A stretch of DNA of 64,000 nucleotides from Panorpa germanica (lineage: Eukaryota > Arthropoda > Insecta > Mecoptera > Panorpidae), in the NCBI GenBank assembly GCA_963678705.1, contig OY783207.1:496001-560000 (forward strand). The letters are read 5' to 3'. The notes below the pieces were generated by a model, which saw only the letters and a list, made by a program, of their open reading frames with translations, was not told where the DNA came from and searched no databases. A program made the translations under genes and the position numbers. Positions 27,601-39,600 of this stretch are shown here, piece by piece. Each line of letters starts with the position of its first letter. Position 1 is the first letter of the stretch.

Positions 27601-30600
27601 CATCTTTAAAATATCACCATCTGTAGATATGAATAACTTCATGAGAAGGTTAGTTAAATTCTTTCCAATTTGGGCATATTTTTAGAAGGACTTTGAGGAC
27701 TTTTCTAATTTTTTTCCAAGTTTTCCAATATTATTCAGATATTGGGACTTCGTTTTGTACAAAGAATGCCACCTCAGGAAGTTCAGTCTAAAACTTAGTT
27801 TATCGCACACTGGAGATAACACTGTCCTTATAGGATAATACGATTCAAAATGGCTAAAGAAACTGAGACTAATAATTTTATCTTAATCTCGATCAAAGGC
27901 TGCGCTTTTATACGATAAAAGATTAAATAGATTTAGATACAGATACAAGATTAATAGTCCGTATACATCACTAAACTATTTTTTTCTTAATGTATAAACC
28001 ACGACCTAAATGACGACATTAACAAATTTGTTGGCGACTTGATTCATCATATTAAAGTTATAACAATTTTGTTGAAATATATTGACTTGTAATATATACT
28101 AACAGAGATCACTGCCACTGAAGGATAAATACTTATCTGGTTAAAAATATATAAATATATACTACACAGACATTTCATATGAACGACTGTGAGAAACTGA
28201 ACTCTTTCATGACAAAAAATCATACGTATCTTCGGCAAAGTGACTCCAAAATGTTTACTGGGTAGACTGCAACGTAGGATATTAATTAAAAATAAAAAAC
28301 AACTAAACTTTAAATAAATTCGAACAATTGTTAAATTACATAATCGATATCAAAGCATAATTAACAACAATGTGGACCAGCATTGTGCAACATCTATTCC
28401 TTTCATCTGACTTTGTATTCAGCAAATCTCTGAGCGTAATAAATCTCAAAACACCCATTCATTACAAACGCAGACATGCCGAGAGATGGAGAAATTTATC
28501 TCTGGCCAAGTTGATGTAGATTGTACAGTCCATAACCAATTAACGGTGTGGGTGGGCTAATGGATGAGAATTGGTACTTATTAAGATGAAAATCGCAAAT
28601 ACGGGATAGGTTTAATTATTTTCGTGCTTAGTTCCCGCTGTTTTTATTATTTGGGATTATTTTGGAAAAGGTGCGCTACTAATTTCGTTATGCATCACAT
28701 GCAACGGCTAGGGCATTTACAATAAAAGAAAGTGATGTAAAACTGTCTAAGATACTCCCGAGTTAACACCAAAGTATTTATTACATTACGTCATAATACC
28801 CAACGTTGACGTCAGCTTGTGCAACCAATCAAAACACGTATATTTACTTACGTTTTTATAAATTGATTATTCAAGAACCGTAGAGATTTTAATTAATGTA
28901 AGTGACGTCACTTGCGTAAACGACTTGAATAGACAGTTAGCTACACTCATAAATATCTCGAATAAAGAACCCGTTGTGAACAACCTGCGTTTCCAGTTCT
29001 GCGTTCATTGTGATCTTATTTACTGATCTCGCGAGGTCCAGGAGGTCGACTTACATTTCAATAGCCTGTTGTCAGTAAAGTAATTATTGAAAATTACAAA
29101 TAAATTTATAATTATAGATATGTAATATTCATTATCGTAATTATTATTAATATTTACAGGCGTTAGGTAGCTTTTCAATTAGCATGCTACTGATCGCTTG
29201 TTACAGATTGGAAGTCCTACCGTTCATTGCGTGTCGTTAATTAGATTGGTTTTTCTTTAATCTAATTAATATTACCTTGGATATTATTTTATAGTGTTTT
29301 TAAACAGTCTCTTATTGATATAACAAAGTAACAGGTGCTTTGCAGTTGTTAAATGCAATAAATAGTAAGAAATCACTACTAAAATCATTAATGCAGTATC
29401 TAGATACTTTTTGAGTATTTAAAAAGTAGCTAAAAAGTTTTCTCACGCTGTAAATGTATCTAATAAATTAAAGAATGTTCCTAATTTTAATACAAATTTA
29501 GAAGACAAATGCGTATTAAAATTAAGAACCGGTTATTAATTTTATTAAGATACATTTTGGTCTGAATTTGTTGGGAAGTTCTTTGAAAATGGACTGTATA
29601 TGTTATGAAAATTAATATACCGGCATCTGAATTTTTTTAAATATCTGCTTTAGATACTGTTTTTTTTTGAGAGTGTAATTACTTCTTCTTGTGTAATTGA
29701 GTCCATTTAAAATGCATACTTATAGTTACTTAGTACTTAGATACTTAGTTACATATATTTTAAATAACTACCAGTGGCGAGCAGGATAACCGCCCGGGGC
29801 CTCGTAACTTCGCGCTACAACCTAAGTAGAAAAAGTCATTACTATATATGAATCTAAATCATGCCTCGCGCTTTAAGAAAACCCCACTTAATCGTATTAA
29901 GCCCACTTAGCGTATATCTTGAAAGGCATTCATGTACCTTAGTTTATCGTCATTTTTTTTTTTTTTTTTTTTTTAATTTAGGCTTTGGCTTATTTTGCCT
30001 TCTTGCCATTGGTTTTATTTGTAAAATTATATAAAAATTTACATATAAATTATAATTATTCTAATAAATACAAACAAATTGATTCTTTTAAAAAATTAAA
30101 CTTAAAATTAAATACATACTAAATAAAATATTTTAACTTAAATTACACTTCTATATTATTTTCTATCACAAAGTTTGTTACTATTTCCGCCGTTGCTTCA
30201 CTTGTCATTAAACAGGACATATTAACTGGGAACTGTGCTACATTACATAAATCATTTAAAAGTCTATCAATTTTTGATGCTAAAAGATGACACCCTAGAA
30301 TTATATGGTCCAAAGAACCTTCTTCTCCACATCTACAATTTGGTGTGTCTTTTATATTTATTTTGTATAGATGAGCTGGACATCTAGAATGCCCAGATTT
30401 CATTCGACAATTTGTTGAAATATATCTTCGTGAATGGTTTTTATTAAACCATGTGGTTGTTGGAATTTTTTGATTCGCTGCAAAAAAAATTTTTCCAGTA
30501 CTTTGACTTTTCTCATTATATATATTCTGCCATTCTGCCATACAATTTTCTTTAATTATTTTTTTGGAATCATTTATTGACCAATTTATTTCGATTATTT

Positions 30601-33600
30601 CCCCATCTACACAAGCTTCTTTGGCCAGTTTGTCAGCCATTTCGTTTCCTTTTATGCCTACATGTCCAGGAATCCAAATAAGTTTAACATTGATATCATT
30701 TTTTTCCATTTTTAAAAGATATTCTTTAATTGAACATATTTTGTTATTATTATTGTTTTTGAATTTATTGTTATTTAAAGATACACAAACACTACGAGAA
30801 TCTGTGAAGATTAATATATTTTTATTGTCAGTTTTTTGTATTATTTCTAGTAATTTCATAATTGCTGTTATTTCTGTATTATAAGAATTTGTGATGTTGT
30901 TAAGTTTGTATTTGTACTGTTGATCTGTATTATAATTGAAAATGCCAATTCCTCCAGTTTTAGAGTTTTTTTCGAATGAACCATCGGTAAACCATATACT
31001 CCAGTTTATATCATCTTTTGTTATATATTCCATATATTTTTGATAAGTTATTTCCTTACTGTCATTCTTCTTGAACAAATTTATTTCTGTATGTATTGTT
31101 GTCATGCTTATTTCTAATGGAAATTTGAAAAAAGGTATAATGTTGTGTACCTCTAAGTTCAAGTTATTATATCTATCAAAACTAGTTAAAAGTGCCGGTT
31201 TTTTATGAGTTGTCCAATATGGTTTATTATAAAGAACATATAGTTTAGATAATCTTGTATTTAAGGGGCCACATGAGTTATGTCTGTTTTTACAAAAGAA
31301 ACTGTCTGATATTTGTTGTATTCTGATATTTACCGGAGGAATATTAGTTTGATAGTTGAGGATTTGGATTGGTGTTGAAACCATTGCACGTAATATTATT
31401 CTTAAACATTTGTTTTGTATAATTTCAATTTTTTTTAATCTTGAGTTATTTGCGGTGCAGATCATAGTACTAGAATAGTCAATATGCGGTCTAACAATAG
31501 CTTTATATATTTTTATTAAGGTTGTTGGGTGTGCGCCCCATTTGTATCCTGCTATACATCGCATCAAATTTAAGCCTTTTTGACATTTGTTAATAATATG
31601 TGCAATTTCTTTCGCCCAAGTGCTTTTCGTATCAAAGAATATACCCAGAAATTTGGTATTTGAACTAACAGTTATATTTTTATTTCTGATGGTTATTTTT
31701 GGACTGCAGTTTATTCTATGCCTTGTAAATATAACTATTTTACTTTTTTCTGACGATATATTTAATTTGATTTCCTTTAGTAAAATATCTAGTTTTCTTA
31801 ATTTCGATTGTAATCTGTTTTGAGCTATATCTTGTGTATCGCCCATACTATAAATAACCATGTCATCTGCATACATCAGTACTGTTGTGTTGTTATCTGA
31901 TAATGTTGTTAACTTTTCTGTGTATATGTTGAATAATAAGGGAGATAATATTGAGCCTTGTGGAATTCCGTGATTACATAGTATAGGACCAGTTAACTTA
32001 TTATTGTATCTAACTGTTATTTCTCTATTTTGGAAGTAGTTTATAATCCAGTTGGATATTTTGGAAGATATACCTATGTTTTCTACTTTTTCTTTTAATA
32101 TTTTTAGATTAACATTGTCATAAGCAGCTTCAATGTCAATGAAAGCAGCTATCATATAATGATTTTTACTGTATGTTCTTTGAATATCGATATTCAATAT
32201 GTTTAAGTTATGCTGCGTACTTCTTGTTTTTCTAAACGCAAATTGTAACTCAGGTAATCTTTTATGATGTTCGAGATACCACTCCAGTCTGTTTTTGATG
32301 ATGGATTCCATAGTTTTGCCCATACATGATAGTAAAGTAATTGGTCTGAATGATTCTTCTTTGTTTGGATCTTTTCCTGTTTTTAATATAGGAACAACGA
32401 TATGTTTTTTCCAGTCTAATGGTATATCAGCAGTGTTTAATGACAGATTATATATTTGTGTAAGATGATTTATTGTATTGTCAGGTAAGTTTTGTATCAT
32501 TTTGTAATTTATTCTATCAAATCCTGTGCTACTGTTTTTATTATGATTTAACGCGAAATTTACTTCATTTTTATTTATGTTATTATCTAGAAAATTATCT
32601 TTTACGATGGTGGTGGTAGTAATATTCTAATTCTTGTTCGGAAATTTTTTTTTAATGAATTCTTCTATTAAATTTTCATTATCACTTATCCTTTTAGTAC
32701 TATAGCTTTTATTGTTAATTTTTCTTATATTATTCCAGACAATGTTGGTTGTTGTGTTTGGGTTTAAATTCTCGCAGAAATTTTGCCATTCTATTTTTTT
32801 TCTGGCTCTAAAATATCGTCTGGTTTTAGCTTGATGTTTTTTATAATTTAAATAATTCGCCATTGTCATGTTTTTATTAAAAATAGTTAGTGCTAATTTT
32901 CTTTGAGCTATCATTTTATTGCACTCTGTGTCCCACCAAGACGGTTTTATTTTATTAGGAGTTATATTATACAATCTGGTAGATGGGATATGTATGTCTG
33001 CCGAATTATTAATAACATCTCTAAATTGGTTGTATTTGTTTTCAACATCTTGGGGATTACTTGTGATTCCATTTGTGCTAAGGTTTAAAATTCTGCTTTC
33101 TATTTCAAGGCAATATTTCTCCCAATCTGCTTTTCGGAAATTTCTCCTCGTTAAATATTCAGATGTACGGTAACGGTCTTTATTATAGTCATTCAAACAG
33201 AAAAAAATTGGGTAGTGATCACTACCTAAGCTATCTGCAAGAACTTGCCACGAAGTAATTTGTTGTGTTAACGTCATTGATACCAATGTGAGATCCAATA
33301 TACTGTCCCTTGTACTGAGATTGCTTACTCTAGTTGGTTTATCATCGTTGATAATATTTAGATTTTCGTTTTCTATGAAATCTAACAATTCGTTACCTTC
33401 ATACTGACTACCTGGACAATTTATATCCCAAGCAAGATTAGTCGCGTTAAAATCTCCAGCAAGTATAACAGGAACATCTATTTGTTGTTTTATCTGTGAC
33501 CAATTAGAATTAGATAGTTTATGATTCGGTTTAGCATAGATTGATAAAATACATATTACATCAGTTTCGTTATGTGTTAAAATTATTCCAGCTATTTCGA

Positions 33601-36600
33601 CCGAATTAAATGGGTTATTTAGCATTACTCGTTTATATTTTATAGATTTATGAATCAAGATAGCAACACCCCCGTGGGGATTATAGTTTGTATTCTGTAT
33701 CCTATCTTCTCTTTCAATAAAACAACCTTTGATGTTGAAATTGAGATTTTTTGTTAAAAACGTTTCTGATAGTATGCATATATGTATGTTATGCTTCTGT
33801 AACATATGTTGTAGTTCCTCTTTAATATATCTGACTCCTCTGCAATTCCATTGAATAAAATTTATCATTTTAACTGTTTTAATTAATGATTAATTTTTAT
33901 ATCTGATGTCTTGTTTTTCGATTTATTTATATATTTTATTTTTTCTTTATGTTTATATAATTGTTGTTGATTTAATATTTTAGTAAATTTATTAACCGAT
34001 TTGGTTTAGTGATGTGAATAGAGTTTTTATTAAAAAATAAACTTAATTTATATATTGATGTTTTCTTACGAGTTTGGCCATTGTACACTAGATATTTGTT
34101 TCTTGTAGCTTCTAAGAGATTGGGATGTAATATTAGGGTCTTTGTTTGTATCTTTAATTTTGTCATCATTATTTTTATTATATATTGATTTATAGCAGGT
34201 ATCATTATCATAATTTTCCATTGTAATATCAGGTTTCTCTTGGTTGATTTGCTTTCTGTTTTTTTCTTGATTAGTTTTCTTAAGGAATGTGTCACTTTCT
34301 TCATTGTTAGGTTTCTTTTCTTCTCTTCTTCTTTTTGGAAGTGGTTCTTTAGTGGATGTCGTAGGTTGTGGTTGACTGTAAGATCTTTGTAATGAGTTAC
34401 CTGTATTTGATTTATTCACTCTGGTATTGGTTCTTCTGGTTAAAGGGTTTGGTTTGTATGTTGGAATTATGTTGATACTATTGTATTTATTAGTGATATT
34501 GGGAAAAGTCTCATTGTAGTTTAGAGCTTCAAAAGAGTTTTGAGTTCTTACTGAGTATAAATAGTCTGTATTTTTTTCTGTTAATTCTAATTTTGCTTCA
34601 TAAAAACTGAGATTGTGTTGGGCCATGAGATCTTTTATCTTGATTTGTCTTTTTTTTTCAGGACATTCATTGTCTGTAGCCTCGTGGTTAAGTTTACAAT
34701 TTATGCATGTCGGATTAGGAGATGTGCATGCAGTACGTTAATGATCTTCACTTCCGCAGAATTTACATTTTGCTACTTTTGCTCTACATTTTGTGGCTGC
34801 ATGTCCAAATTTAAAACAATTATAACATTGTATCGTCTGTTGTACAAATTGTACTGGGTTCATATTTTATAGCTCCGTCAACTCTTAGTTTTCGATTTAA
34901 CCTTTGCACTCTCGTTACTTTAAAAGGTGGACACTCTATATTATTTAAAATTGTATCTTCCGAATATTCAATATCAACACCTTTTATAATAGCTACTTTT
35001 GTGCACCAGTAAAATGGGATAAACGCTTCATACCCATTGTTTTTCAGCAATGTTGATTTGGTAATTTCGTTAGCTAGTATTGCATTAGCACATTGAACGA
35101 TTACTCTATTTCTTCCCACTTTTTTAATTTCTATTATATTAGATTTATTGCTAATTTTACAAATTATTTCTGCTAATTTAAGAGAACTAAAAAATGTATT
35201 TCCATCACTATTATTTTTAACTATCATTACTTTATACGAGTCATATTTTGTTTCTGTGTTGTATAAATTATTAAATATTTTTTTAACATTGTCACTATTG
35301 TTATTTAAGTTTTCTGTTATATCACTGGATGTTTTATCTGTAGGAAATGATTTGTTAGTCACAGAGTTGTTTTTATTGTTCGGATTTTTATCGGGAGGTT
35401 CAACCTCCATATCCATATTGTTAATTAACCAGTGATAATTAAATAGAAGTTACTTCACTTCTTATTAATAACACTTAATAATAATATAAATTATAATTTA
35501 AATAAAAATAAATCACGAAAAAAAAAAAAAATATTATAATTTGCAAAAAAAAAAAAAGATCACTATTTATTTTATTGTTTTGTTTATTGTAAATACGTGC
35601 GCTCACCAAGAAGACTCGATGTAAACTGTTATCGTCATTTATATTGGTCGCCTTTTGTTTACTTTTATAAATCTTTGCATTTATTGTCAATCATCATCAA
35701 AAATACTCATTTTCAATTTACATAAATTACACAAAGAACAAAGACTTCGCTAAGACCGCCACTGATAAAATCCGCGTTATAAAAACCCATAATACTCGTA
35801 AATATAATTAATTTATAATTGAAGCAAAATATTTCTTTACACATTTGTGGACTTGGATTTTAAATATTATAACTCAGTTTCACTTCAAAAGGAAGTACGA
35901 GTCGTTTTGATTCCCACAGATCCGTTCACGGATTTCGTTCAATTGATTATAATTTATGAATCCATTATGATATCTGTAGCTTGCATAAAACACAATTATT
36001 CACTTAAAGTTCCGCAATGGATTTGCATATATGCAATGTTGACAATGGGCGGGACAATGCGGATTTCAAATCGGATGCGATTTGCTAAGATACCAAATGG
36101 ATTAAAACTAGTGAATCGAGTTTGTGTTTTTCCAGTTACATAACTTGCAACACGTGTGTTGCAAGATTACATTCATATCAGATTGCTTAACGAGATCCTA
36201 GTGAAGTAGTAAAGAATGGACAACTTGCTGTAACTTTGTAAATTTGTTCTACGATACTCAATAATTAATAAAAAAAAAAAAAAGTGTAGATTTCCGAAAC
36301 TTTTAAGGAAATAATTGGTTTTAAAAAATATAAATTTCACGTGCAAGTATTCACGAAAATTTCATGTAAGTATCTATTGGAGAAAATTATTATTTCAATT
36401 GAATTTGGTTCACAAAACATCAAGCTTTCGATTCAAATAATAGAAGTAATATGTTCCCGAAGAAATAACTAAAAGAATTGACGGAACCGAGGACGAAACA
36501 CTGGAGCACATTAAGTTTGAGTGTAAGGAAAAAGTAGTCAGCGAAATGAATATTGGCCAGCTATTAAAGTGAGGCAGTGAAGGAAAGTAATGGATGGCGG

Positions 36601-39600
36601 AAATAGAAAAAAGGAAAGAAAAAACAGGACAATAAAAAGCTCGTAGCTGGGTTACATAAGGAACATGAAGAGAGAGGAAGTACTAAAAGAGGCAGTGAAG
36701 GGAAGCAGGAGAAAGAAAGAAGTAGCGAGGAAACAGTTAAACTTCAGTCTAGTAAAATAGAGGATTTGCGGAAAGGAGAAAGGACAAGAGATGGATGACG
36801 GAGATAGAGACAATAATAAAATAGTAAAGGAAGAGAGTCCAGAAGAAATAGTAAAGTAAGAGAGTCAAGAGGAAATAGTAAAGATAGAGTGTTTATGCCT
36901 GTAACAGACATAAGTGGAGAAGTGAAAACGAAGAGAGGAGGCAGGAAGGATAGTGAAAAGATAATAGAAGGTTTGTCGAGAGGAGACAAGGAAGGCAAGA
37001 GGTGATAGATGAAGATACAGGCAATAAGGAAGGAGAAGCAGGAAACGGTGTGAATAAAGAAGGAGTAGGGGATATGAAGAGAGAGGATCAAGAAAAGAAA
37101 AGAAGAAACAGAAAGTACTATTCGAAGTAGGAATAGTCTAGAATAGTTTAAGTTTAGTTTTAACTTTGAATTTATATGAAATGCATTAAGAAATATAATT
37201 ATGTAGATTGTAAAGCCGAAAGGCACACAATTAATATAATAAATAATAACTAAAAGATTCGGCCACGTTACGTGAATTAAAAACGACAAAAATGTGAGAT
37301 TCAATCAAATAAATATTAAATGGTTGAATTAAATTTTGTACAAACACTCATTGCAACAAACGTTAGCTTTATATTAAAGTTACGCCAGTAAGGACGCTTC
37401 TTGAAAGGTCACAGGCATGTGCTAATAACGGGGGCTCAACCGATGACAAACTTAGCAACAATTCTAAGTCCTCAGAAAATACTTTCTCTTACCACACGAA
37501 TATACTCAAGATTTCCAGTAGAATGATTCAGAAACAGAGAGGTTTAGCCTTAATAATTGTTATTAACTATTTATTCTATCATTGTTATATAATAAGAGTA
37601 TGTTGGTTTATAATTATACATTGGTTGCATCGTGATGGTGATAGGAAACGATGGAGAGGTAGAGGGGGGGGGGGAGAGGAGGAAAGTCAGTTACACTTCA
37701 ATTCCCTTTCAGGTGGGATTATTAATTATTTTCAATCCATAACATAATATAATAACAATATTATATAAACTACATTGCACTACATATTTGTAAATTAACA
37801 TGTCGAGTCCAGTTCAGACTGAAGTCACGCGAAATTGTGTAACGAAGAAATATGTACACGAATATCATATATTAAGAGTAGTATAAACAAACAAGGCAAG
37901 TGTAGTGCTTAGGCTAAGCTCACACTAGATACAAGCTTGTTTTTAGGCAGATGTGCTTGCCGAACACTAATTGTTGCTTGAATTTAATGGAGACAAACAA
38001 ATGAACCTGAGTTATGTAAGGTATTGAAGAGAATCATAAGAAACAAATTTGTATAAGTATACAATATAAAGTTATATAGAGTATTTCTTGAACTACACCT
38101 CTGTCTAATAAGTTTTTGATTGTGTGAGCACATAATTCGTGAAAACATACAGCCGCCTTAATTTTTTTCTTTATCATTATCAATAGCAAATAGAGTGATT
38201 TTTAGTCGTACTCTTTTTTAATTTAATTTATTTAACGGCGCTTATTATATAGTACACCGCTGCCTGATACGTTTATAGTTATGTATTTATTACAATCAAG
38301 CATCTATTTACATTTTCTTAAGAATGAATTCTGTAGACACAAATATTTATTTTTCTTTATGCTACAACATTTTTTTTTTAAATATAATGCTGTTGCTTGA
38401 AGTGATTTAGGTCACTTTTATACACAAAGTATAGTACTATACCACGTAACTGACATTGACGCTACATTTTTAAATAATTACACAGCAGATGTTTGCGTTG
38501 TGAAGATTGTAGGTTAGTTTTTGTTTGATTATTTTTATTGCTTAATATCTCGCATTATTAGAGAGAGACCTGCCTTGTAAAAATTCATTAACAGTAATAT
38601 ACAATTCAAGTTTTTGTAACACTCCATTCATAAAAATGAGAAAAGAATTTTATATTAAACTTGCTACAAACTCAAGGCGACTCAAGGGTTAAAGGCATAT
38701 GATATAAATTTATTTTTTCTGAGTATGAAAAATCAAATAAAATAGAAAGTTTATCAGTGGCAGTAAGTATGTAGCTGAAGGATACCTCAGCAGTTTCATG
38801 GCTGCATTAAATTTACTAATTTTTATAAAATGCATTAAGCTGAATAATTTAAAAAAGTAAAAGTACCGTTAAACCAGAATGAAAAATAAAGTTTTTGTAC
38901 TGATTCCATAAAGATCTGTGCAAGGTAACGTAACGTAACGAGAAGGTTAATGGCTACACAGCCATGTAATGTAATTAATGTAAATCAATGAGCAATTTCA
39001 TTGATATTTATTTATATTTAATTATGTTGTTTCTACAAATGCTTAGAATACACTTTTGCTTTTCGAGAGATTTCTCTAAGATAGAAATTTTTAAAAGATA
39101 TGAGAAACTTAAACTTGTTTTCAAGCGAGAAAACATCTTGTCACGGTCAAGTGAAACATTTATAGCATGAACCTGTTAACAGCGTGCATTATTCAGAAAC
39201 GATAGACGACTGTTAAACAAATGGCGGGAACTATATACACGTGTCAACCGTTGGCATTTAGGCAGAGGTAAAAAAAGAGTTTTTCAAAGAGTTAATCTAG
39301 AACAGAGATGGCACATTCACGTTTAAATAAATGTAAAATAAAAGGCAATTGGTGTGGAAATATTTGATTTAACGTTTTCTCAATGCATTGCAGAAAGATG
39401 TGTCGTTACCGTCCTTGAAACTATGAAATATAATAATTTTCCTTTACAAGCATATATTACTTTTGAAATTAATGGCATTTTTGAGCATACATTAGAAAAA
39501 CAAAAGTTCTAACTATGCAGATCAGGAGCGGCAGAACTTTGCGAGACCCCGGGTGACAGAACTTAGCGAGACTCTTGTTCTTTGCTTAATTTATGTAAAT

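Larger units (their letters stand above)
30143..33868 (-). pseudogene. LINE ORF2 (endonuclease, reverse transcriptase, RNase H), one stop codon
   Basis: One frame of 1241 codons interrupted only by TAG at 32627-32629 (codon 414). Residues 1-230 are the APE endonuclease: NCRG, SET (E35), PHGGVAIL, GDFNAT (139-144), SILDLTLVS and SDHYPI (216-221). The reverse transcriptase follows: FIDIEAAYD (catalytic Asp near 578), IPQGSILSPLLFNIY (near 635-649) and YADD (666-669). RNase H follows: FTDGS (D962), NTE (E999), FTDSRS (D1023) and GNEMADKLA (D1079). The C-terminus has CRCGEEGSLDHIILGC. All catalytic residues are present. The protein nicks the target and copies the element RNA into it. ORF2 starts 197 bases after ORF1 ends. 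Confidence 0.93.
29956..35628 (-). mobile_element. Near full-length non-LTR retrotransposon, I superfamily
   Basis: About 5.7 kb on the minus strand. It has a 5' UTR beginning CAGTTTACATCGAGTC, ORF1 with zinc knuckles, ORF2 with APE endonuclease, reverse transcriptase, RNase H and a C-terminal Cys/His motif, and a poly(A) tail (22 T on the plus strand at 29953-29974). A 12-bp target duplication, TTATCGTCATTT on the plus strand, lies at 29944-29955 and 35629-35640 (overlapping the tail). RNase H plus APE and a gag-type ORF1 place it in the I superfamily; the clade (I, LOA, Nimb and others) is not resolved. Only three disabling changes were seen in about 5 kb of coding sequence, so it inserted fairly recently. 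Confidence 0.92.
29772..35764 (-). mobile_element. hAT MITE split by a LINE insertion
   Basis: The two arms are 29772-29943 and 35641-35764, about 300 bp when joined. The left end reads CAGTGGCGAGCAGG, the right end complements to CAGTGGCGGTCTTAGCGAAG. The complement of the right arm closely follows the element at 39523-39873 (TTGTTCTTTG, TAATTTATGTAAATTGAAA, TTTTTGATGATGATTGAC, GATTTATAAAAGT), which proves the arms belong together. Flanking 8-mers ATAACTAC and ATAAAATC agree at only 5 of 8, so this insertion appears older than the LINE inside it. Confidence 0.75.

Noticed and set aside
36744..37304. 186-codon open frame on the minus strand, Leu/Ser/Phe-rich, looking like a membrane protein
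   Set aside because: It lies on the complement of the purine-rich tail of a LINE copy with its own 13-bp target duplication; the hydrophobic composition follows from the GA bias and equivalent frames appear over the other tails.
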